Positions 52,247-59,105 of a stretch of DNA of 59,105 nt are shown one piece after another. The notes beneath the pieces were generated by a model. The model saw only the letters and a program-made list of their open reading frames with translations. It did not search any database and was not told where the DNA came from. The DNA comes from JBEIFW01 sp044370695 (GTDB taxonomy: Bacteria; Actinomycetota; Acidimicrobiia; Acidimicrobiales; Ilumatobacteraceae): positions 1 to 59,105 of the forward strand of contig JBILVB010000003.1 of assembly GCA_044370695.1 (NCBI GenBank), written 5' to 3'. The stretch's first letter is position 1, and each line of letters begins with the position of its first letter. The position numbers and the translations under genes are program-made.

Positions 52247-53904
52247 GCCTCCATGACCACCGGGACGATCATCGGCCGTCGCTTCGTGCGCTCGTTGACG
52301 AACCGTCCGGCCGCCCGGCGGACCTCGCGCTCGAGCGCATCGACATCGCGCGTGCCGGCTGCCAGGGCCGCTTCGACCGTCGCAGCCACGCGGTCGCAGC
52401 CTTCGTCCAGCAGTGCCTCGGCTTCCGGGGCGTACACCCAACCCCGGGTGATGATCTCCGGACCGGTCAGCACCTTGCCGGTGCCGACGTCGACGGTGAC
52501 GACCACGACCACGACGCCCTCCTCCGCGAGGACCCGCCGGTCGCGCAGCACGCCGGACCCGACGTCGCCCACGATCCCGTCGACGTAGAGGTAGCCCGCC
52601 GGCACACGCCCCGTGATCTCGACACCGTCGTCGGTGACGGTGATCTGATCGCCGTCCTCGCACAGCACGACCCGTCGGTCGGGCACGCCCATGATCCGGG
52701 CCAGCTTGGCGTGGGCCACGAGGTGCCGGTACTCACCGTGGATCGGCACGAACCACTGCGGTCGGGCCACGGCCAGCAGCGTCTTCAGCTCGTCGGCCTG
52801 GGCGTGACCGGTCGCGTGCACGTCGGCCACACCGGAGTGGACGACCTCGGCACCGAGGCGCAGCAGACCGTCGATGACCCGGTTCACGTTGAATTCGTTG
52901 CCCGGGATGGCATGGCTCGACAACACCACGGTGTCGTGGTCGCCGACCTTCAACCATCGGTTCTCGCCCGCGGCGAGCAACGACAGCGCCGACATGGGCT
53001 CTCCCTGGGAGCCGGTCGAGATGACGCACACCCGCTCCGGCGGCAGCGAGTCGACCTGCTCGATGTCGACGAGGTGCGAGTCGGCGACCCGCAGGATCCC
53101 GAGATCGCGGGCCAGGCGGACGTTCTTCTTCATCGACAACCCGAGCGTGGCCACCACTCGGCCGCAGGCGACGGCGGCATCGATGATCTGCTGGATGCGG
53201 TGGATGTGGCTCGCGAAGCTCGCCGTGATGATCCGACGGCCCCGCTGCTCGGCGAACAGCGGCCGCAGCACGGCCCCGACGTCACGCTCGGAAGGCGCGT
53301 GACCCTTCTCCTCGGCGTTGGTCGAATCGGCGAGCAGCAGCCGGATCCCCGGGCCGGTGGCCAACGAGCCGATGCGGGCGAGATCGGTGAGGCGCCCGTC
53401 GACGGGGGTGAGATCGAGCTTGAAGTCCCCCGAGTGCAGGATCACGCCCTGCGGCGTGTGCAGGGCGACGGCGACCGCGTGCGGCACCGAATGCGTCACC
53501 GGGATCAGTTCGACGTCGAACGGCCCGATACGTCGGCGCTCGCCGTCGGCCATCGGGATCAGCTCGGTGCGCCCGAGCAGGCCGGCCTCCTCGATGCGAC
53601 CCCGGGCCAGGCCGAGCGACAGGGCCGAGCCGTAGAGCGGAAAGCTCAACTCCCGCAACAGGTACGACAGACCACCGACATGGTCCTCGTGCCCGTGGGT
53701 GACCACGCAGCCCACGATGCGCTCCGCGTTGTCGCGCAGGTAGGTGAAATCCGGCAGCACCAGGTCGATGCCGTGCATGTCGGCATCGGGGAACATCAGG
53801 CCGCAATCGATGAGGAGCAGGGAACCGTCCTGCTCCACCACCATGCAGTTGCGGCCGATCTCGCCGAGACCACCGAGGAAGGACACGCGAACGGGAGTGG
53901 GCAC
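52243..53904 (-). CDS. rnj: Ribonuclease J
   Basis: The 553 aa metallo-beta-lactamase/beta-CASP ribonuclease has the zinc motif HGHEDH (His70, His72, Asp74, His75) in VVTHGHEDHVGG. Other landmarks are LHSGDFKLDLTPVDG, the beta-CASP segment IITASFASHIHRIQQI, and ISTGSQGEPMSAL, VHATGHAQADELK and VPIHGEYRHL. It is a 5'-3' exo/endonuclease in RNA turnover. The GTG at 53904 has TAGCGT exactly 8 nt upstream; a longer reading would enter dapA. dapA lies just upstream on the same strand. Confidence 0.95.
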   Translation of the reverse strand: MPTPVRVSFLGGLGEIGRNCMVVEQDGSLLLIDCGLMFPDADMHGIDLVLPDFTYLRDNAERIVGCVVTHGHEDHVGGLSYLLRELSFPLYGSALSLGLARGRIEEAGLLGRTELIPMADGERRRIGPFDVELIPVTHSVPHAVAVALHTPQGVILHSGDFKLDLTPVDGRLTDLARIGSLATGPGIRLLLADSTNAEEKGHAPSERDVGAVLRPLFAEQRGRRIITASFASHIHRIQQIIDAAVACGRVVATLGLSMKKNVRLARDLGILRVADSHLVDIEQVDSLPPERVCVISTGSQGEPMSALSLLAAGENRWLKVGDHDTVVLSSHAIPGNEFNVNRVIDGLLRLGAEVVHSGVADVHATGHAQADELKTLLAVARPQWFVPIHGEYRHLVAHAKLARIMGVPDRRVVLCEDGDQITVTDDGVEITGRVPAGYLYVDGIVGDVGSGVLRDRRVLAEEGVVVVVVTVDVGTGKVLTGPEIITRGWVYAPEAEALLDEGCDRVAATVEAALAAGTRDVDALEREVRRAAGRFVNERTKRRPMIVPVVMEA

Positions 53905-53912
53905 GGGAAGCG

Positions 53913-53918
53913 ACGCTA
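53913..53918 (-). promoter_or_regulatory. Leaderless -10 element (TAGCGT) of RNase J
   Basis: On the minus strand it ends 8 nt before the GTG at 53904, in the 22 bp between dapA and rnj, so rnj can be transcribed on its own. Confidence 0.5.
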
Positions 53919-53926
53919 ACCGGCCG

Positions 53927-54820
53927 TCAGCCGCGAGCGACGACGAGGCGCTGCCAGACCTCGCGGGCGCGCGGCTCGAGCCAGTCGGGCGCAACGCCCA
54001 TCGGCAGGCGCGCCTGGCCGACGGGCAGGCCCAGGGTGCGCAGCATCGCCTTCGACGGCAGCGGGTTCGGCGCATCGTCGCCGGTCTCGAACGCGAACGA
54101 CTCGAGCAGCCGCGCATTGACCCGGCGGGCGGTGTCGACGTCGCCCTTGGACCAGGCGTCGAGCAGTTCACGGTGGTCGGGCGCAGCCCAGTGCGTGGCC
54201 ACCCCCACCACGCCGACCGCGCCGACGGCCAGCAGCGGCAGCGTGAGGCCGTCGTCGCCGGAGTACACCTCGAATCCGGCCGGGGCCTCGGCGATGACCC
54301 GGGCGGTCTCGGCCGGATTGCCGGCCGCGTCTTTCAGGGCCACGACGTTGGGCAGGTCACGGGCCAGGCCCAGCACCGTGGACGAGGCGATCTTGCGCCC
54401 GGCGCGCACCGGGATGTCGTAGACCATCACCGCCACCTCCCCGGCAGCGTCGGCGATCGCTCGCAGGTGGGCGTCGATCCCGGCCTGCGACGGGCGGTTG
54501 TAGTACGGGCACACGGCGAGGACCCCGGCGGCGCCGAGGGCCACGGCTTCGTGCGTGAGGTGGACGCTGTGGGCCGTGTCGTTCGTGCCCGTCCCGGCGA
54601 CGACCGGCACCGTGACCGCTTCGATCACCGCTGCGAACAACGACAGGCGCTCGTCGTCGGTGAGGACTGGCGCCTCACCGGTGGTACCGGCGATCACGAG
54701 GCCTTCGTTCCCCTGCTCCACCAGCCACCGGGCCAGCGTGCGGGCGCCGTCGAGGTCGAGGCGGCCTTCGGCGTCGAACGGCGTCACCATCGCCGTGACC
54801 ACACCACCGAATCTCGCCAT
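53927..54820 (-). CDS. dapA: 4-hydroxy-tetrahydrodipicolinate synthase
   Basis: The 297 aa TIM barrel has the Schiff-base Lys163 (VVALKDAAGN), catalytic Tyr134 (VMVYDIPVR) and the GTTGE substrate loop (IAGTTGEAPVL). It condenses pyruvate and aspartate semialdehyde in the lysine/diaminopimelate pathway, feeding peptidoglycan. GGGAGG lies 7 nt before the ATG. The dapA-rnj-ftsK order is common in actinobacteria and seen here. Confidence 0.93.
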   Translation of the reverse strand: MARFGGVVTAMVTPFDAEGRLDLDGARTLARWLVEQGNEGLVIAGTTGEAPVLTDDERLSLFAAVIEAVTVPVVAGTGTNDTAHSVHLTHEAVALGAAGVLAVCPYYNRPSQAGIDAHLRAIADAAGEVAVMVYDIPVRAGRKIASSTVLGLARDLPNVVALKDAAGNPAETARVIAEAPAGFEVYSGDDGLTLPLLAVGAVGVVGVATHWAAPDHRELLDAWSKGDVDTARRVNARLLESFAFETGDDAPNPLPSKAMLRTLGLPVGQARLPMGVAPDWLEPRAREVWQRLVVARG

Positions 54821-54892
54821 CGCCGTGCCTCCCGTACGTCGTATCCGCGACTGTAGTGGGGGTGGACGACAGCCCGGCGGGGCGCTCCGCGG

Positions 54893-55273
54893 TCACCGGT
54901 TGAGCCAAACGGTGACCACCACGATCAGCGCGCCGATCGCCAGCCCGGCGAACGTGGGCGCCCGTGCGTCCGGATCGGTGCGCGACGCCCGCCGGCCGAC
55001 GACGGCGGCCGCCAGCGGAGCGCTGACGGCCACCACGAGGAACACGGCGGCGCCGAGCACCTCCACCGAGCGAGGCAGATCCTCGGGGCCGGACGGGTCG
55101 TAACCGAGCCACTCGGTGATCTGCTGGGCCAGCACCAACCCGGCGACGGCCGCCGGCAGGGTCAACAGCACGAGCGCCCAGGCCCGCACCCGGCCCGAGG
55201 ACCAGGTATGCCGAGCGGCCAGCAGGCCCAGGAGCGCGACCAGCACGACCACGAAAAGCGTGACTGCGACCAT
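54893..55273 (-). CDS. Small membrane protein of unknown function
   Basis: The 126 aa protein has an N-terminal helix (VAVTLFVVVLVALLGLLAAR), two central hydrophobic segments (about 31-50 and 70-92) and a C-terminal helix (GLAIGALIVVVTVWLNR). The family is not recognised. AAGGATCC precedes the ATG. It follows gatB by 66 bp on the same strand, so it may belong to the gat transcript. Confidence 0.65.
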   Translation of the reverse strand: MVAVTLFVVVLVALLGLLAARHTWSSGRVRAWALVLLTLPAAVAGLVLAQQITEWLGYDPSGPEDLPRSVEVLGAAVFLVVAVSAPLAAAVVGRRASRTDPDARAPTFAGLAIGALIVVVTVWLNR

Positions 55274-55339
55274 CGGAGGATCCTTCCGAGGGTCAGCCTT
55301 CCCCGGCTGCGCCGGCGCGGCCAGGGACGTCGGTCCCGA

Positions 55340-56781
55340 TCAGGCCGACGCCGCCCGGCGCGCCGCCAGTTCGGCGTTGATGGCCTTGCCGTCGGCCTTG
55401 CCCTTGGTCGCTTTCATGATCCGCCCGACGAGCGCGCCGGCGGCCTTGTCGTTGCCGGTGAGGAACTTGGCCCATGCGTCGGGGTCCTCGGCGATGGCGG
55501 CATCGACGGCGGCCACGACGGCCGAGGTGTCCATGGCCTCGAAGCCCTTGGCCGCAGCGATGGCCGCCGGATCGGCGTCGCCGCCGGCGGCGACGAGCTC
55601 GGCCAGGACCGCTTTGGCCTGCGTGGCCGTGAGCGTGCCGCCCACCTCGAGCACGGTGAGCTCGGCCAGGCGGCCGGGCGCCACGTGCTGCACGGCACCC
55701 TCGACCACGAGGTTGTGCTCCTCGTGGACGAGCACCCGGGCCGCGTCGCCCCCGGCGGCCACTGCGGCGAGGGCGTGGTCGTCCTGGGCCCGCTCGACGA
55801 GCAGTGCGACCGCCTCGGCACTCGGCGCCACCCCGAACGCGTCCGCCAGGCGGGCCCGCCGCTCCGACGGCAGCAACGGCATCGCCGCGGCGACGCGCTC
55901 GAGCCAGGCCTCGTCGGGCACGACGGGCACGAGGTCGGGCTCGGGGAAGTAGCGGTAGTCGTCCGCGTCCTCCTTCACCCGCAACGTGTGCGTGCGCCCG
56001 TCGGACTCGTCCCAGTGGCGTGTCTCCTGACGGATCGACTCGCCCGCCTCGATCATCGCGATCTGGCGACGGGCCTCGTAGTCGATGGCCCGCCCGAGCG
56101 AGCGCACGGAGTTCAGGTTCTTGATCTCGCACCGCGTGCCGAAGCGCTCGGTGCCCCGGCGGCGGACGCTCACGTTGGCATCCACCCGCATCGAGCCCTC
56201 TTCCATCTTGGCGTCGGACACCCCGGTGGCGACGAGGATCGCCCGCAGTTCGGTCACGTAGGCACGAGCCTGCTCGGGCGTACGGATGTCGGGCTCGGAG
56301 ACGATCTCGAGCAGTGGCACGCCGGCTCGGTTGTAGTCGACGAGCGACTCCTCCGCGCCGTGGATCCGACCGCTCTCCCCCACGTGGAGGCTCTTGCCGG
56401 TGTCCTCCTCGAGATGCGCTCGGGTGATCCCGACCCGGAACCCCGACGGCAGCTCCAGCCACCCGCCCGAGTCGATCGGCTGGTCGTACTGCGAGACCTG
56501 GTAGCCCTTGGGCATGTCCGGGTAGAAGTAGTTCTTCCGGTGGAAGATCGAGCCGGACACGGTGCAGTGCAGCGCCGTGCCGAGCCGGATGGCCAACTCG
56601 ACGGCCTGGCGGTTGAGCACCGGCAGGCTCCCCGGCAGACCCAGACAGGTGGGGCAGACGTTGGTGTTCGGCTCGTCACCGAACCGGTTCGGGCACGAGC
56701 AGAAGATCTTCGTGCGCGTCGCCAACTCGGCGTGGACCTCGAGACCGACGACGAGCTCCCAGGTGTCCCAGACGTCGGTGG

Positions 56782-56785
<4 letters not shown>
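55340..56785 (-). CDS. gatB: Asp/Glu-tRNA amidotransferase subunit B
   Basis: The 481 aa GatB has the family N-terminus WELVVGLEVHAELATRTKIF, the zinc-binding Cys set in CSCPNRFGDEPNTNVCPTC, HRKNYFYPDMPKGYQVSQYD and the C-terminal YqeY tail domain (GNDKAAGALVGRIMKATKG). It amidates Glu-tRNAGln or Asp-tRNAAsn, using ammonia from GatA. Start at 56785 overlaps the gatA stop (ATGA). An upstream reading in this frame runs through gatA and is not real. Confidence 0.96.
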
Positions 56786-58205
<1,420 letters not shown>

Positions 58206-58209
<4 letters not shown>

Positions 58210-58508
58210 GGCTCACCACCGAGCACCGGCGGCACCCGGAACCGGCCGTCGAGGGCGGCGGGCGCCGCGGCCAGCACCTCATCGCGGTCGAGCGTCGGGC
58301 CCTCGACGTCGTCGCGCAAGACGTTGACGAGCGGGAACGGCTGCGTCATCGGCTCGACACCGGACAGGTCGAGCGCGTCGATGTCCGCGAAGTGCTCGAG
58401 CACCCCGGCGAGTTGCTCGGCGTAATGGGCGAGCTGATCGGGGGGTAGGTCGAGGCGCGCCAGCCGGGCGACGTGCGCCACCTCCTCGATCGTGATGCGT
58501 TCGGACAC
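58206..58508 (-). CDS. gatC: Asp/Glu-tRNA amidotransferase subunit C
   Basis: The 100 aa GatC has the family N-terminus ITIEEVAHVARLARLDL and the stabilising segment DLSGVEPMTQPFPLVNVLRD. It holds GatA and GatB together. It is first of the gatCAB operon; the GTG has TAGCAT 8 nt upstream. Confidence 0.94.
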
Positions 58509-58516
58509 GGGCTGGG

Positions 58517-58522
58517 ATGCTA
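58517..58522 (-). promoter_or_regulatory. Leaderless -10 element (TAGCAT) of gatCAB
   Basis: On the minus strand it ends 8 nt before the GTG at 58508. Confidence 0.5.
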
Positions 58523-58581
58523 CGCCTCCATCCCGGTACCGGACCGGGCAATCGACGGCAGGTCACGACCGAAGGAGCCCC

Positions 58582-59105
58582 ATGCGCATCGCACTCGTCG
58601 TGTTCCCCCGCCTGACCGCCCTCGACGGCGTCGGCCCCTACGAAGTCCTCCAGCGGCTCCCCGAGGCCACCGTGACCGTCGTCGGTCACCGTCGAGGGGA
58701 GGTCCGCACCGAGAACGGGTTCCTCGGGCTCACCGTCGACGCCACGTTCGACGAGTGCACCGACCCCGACGTCGTCATCGTCCCGGGCGGCATCGGCACC
58801 CGGGTCCTCGAGGAGGACGGCACCGTGCTCGACTGGCTGCGCACTGCGCACGCAACGAGCCGGTTCACCACGAGCGTGTGCACCGGCTCGCTCGTGCTGG
58901 GCGCCGCCGGGTTGCTCGACGGCTTGACCGCCACCACGCACTGGAGCGTGCTCGAACGCCTGCGCCGCTACGGCGCCGCACCGACCGACCAGCGGGTCGT
59001 GGAACACCTCGACCGCCGCATCATCACGGCGGCCGGGGTGTCGTCGGGGATCGACATGGCCCTGCGCCTGGCCGAGTTGCTCGTCGACCGCACGGCCGCC
59101 GAGGC
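58582..59105 (+). CDS. DJ-1/PfpI family protein, 3' end beyond the window
   Basis: The first 174 codons of a DJ-1/PfpI (GATase1-like) protein are present: MRIALVVFPRLTALDGVGPY, a PGG turn in VIVPGGIGTR, and the nucleophile elbow TSVCTGSLVLGAAGLLDG with Cys. It resembles isonitrile hydratase and AraC-linked DJ-1 proteins. AAGGAG lies 5 bp before the ATG. The frame is open to the window edge. Function is unclear; the family includes glyoxalases and chaperone-like enzymes. It is divergent from gatC. Confidence 0.85.
   Translation, partial: MRIALVVFPRLTALDGVGPYEVLQRLPEATVTVVGHRRGEVRTENGFLGLTVDATFDECTDPDVVIVPGGIGTRVLEEDGTVLDWLRTAHATSRFTTSVCTGSLVLGAAGLLDGLTATTHWSVLERLRRYGAAPTDQRVVEHLDRRIITAAGVSSGIDMALRLAELLVDRTAAE

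Noticed and set aside
52247..52663. Upstream extension of the lipoprotein frame into RNase J
   Set aside because: It is out-of-frame reading of the RNase J gene; a signal peptide with lipobox begins at the ATG at 52246.

Overview
The window is very GC-rich DNA that codes densely on both strands, with many GTG starts and many 1-4 bp gene overlaps. The gene content points to a high-GC actinobacterium. The evidence is an F420-type luciferase-like oxidoreductase, an MMPL transporter, ComF-HPF-SecA and PrfB-FtsE-FtsX neighbourhoods, a DapA-RNase J-FtsK block, and actinobacterial-type promoters (TANNNT a few bases before the start codon). The many acyl-CoA enzymes and the secreted protein with RLLDTR modules suggest the class Acidimicrobiia. 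That placement is an inference from style and content, not a measured phylogeny.

Layout. 1-8 kb: end of an epimerase, an FAD amine-oxidase-like protein and an SRPBCC protein (one coupled run), then an RDD membrane protein, an MMPL exporter, a membrane PAS-GGDEF-EAL protein and a solitary IF-1-like gene. 8-14.5 kb: a GerMN/Gmad2 lipoprotein, then a tightly coupled three-gene operon of biotin-dependent acyl-CoA carboxylase (beta, alpha) and an AtuA-like protein. 14.5-19 kb: a YkgJ-type cysteine cluster protein, a 2-oxoglutarate/Fe(II) oxygenase, an SDR, and a secreted L,D-transpeptidase carrying three RLLDTR modules. 18.8-27.6 kb and 33.8-36.9 kb: acyl-CoA metabolism (three crotonases, an acyl-CoA synthetase, a type II 3-hydroxyacyl-CoA dehydrogenase-like SDR, an acyl-CoA dehydrogenase, a double CoA-transferase), with an alpha/beta hydrolase, an F420-type oxidoreductase, a nitronate monooxygenase and a nicotinamidase. 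27.6-32.7 kb: a minus-strand run of truncated haemoglobin, GH2 beta-galactosidase and FAD-linked 2-hydroxyacid dehydrogenase. 32.7-33.1 kb: a gap with an apparent ammonium-transporter relic.

36.9-59 kb is mostly core cell machinery on the minus strand: gatC-gatA-gatB, a small membrane protein, dapA, RNase J, a lipoprotein, ftsK and ahcY, then comF, hpf, secA, prfB, a phosphatidylcholine synthase-like gene, ftsE and ftsX. Plus-strand singletons sit between these (YczE-like, HAD, HEAGH membrane protein, VOC protein, unknown membrane protein). The window ends in a DJ-1/PfpI gene that runs off the edge.

The first part looks like catabolism of branched or terpenoid/fatty acyl-CoA substrates: activation by the synthetase or CoA-transferase, oxidation by the dehydrogenase, crotonase and SDR steps, and carboxylation by the AtuC/AtuF-like pair. 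The second part is division, secretion, translation and one-carbon housekeeping. I saw no CRISPR array, insertion sequence, prophage, tRNA or rRNA, and no defence system. The most interesting structure is a recurrent leaderless-promoter signature at about 18 gene starts, stop-codon-sharing palindromes at convergent gene ends, and the RLLDTR/L,D-transpeptidase fusion.
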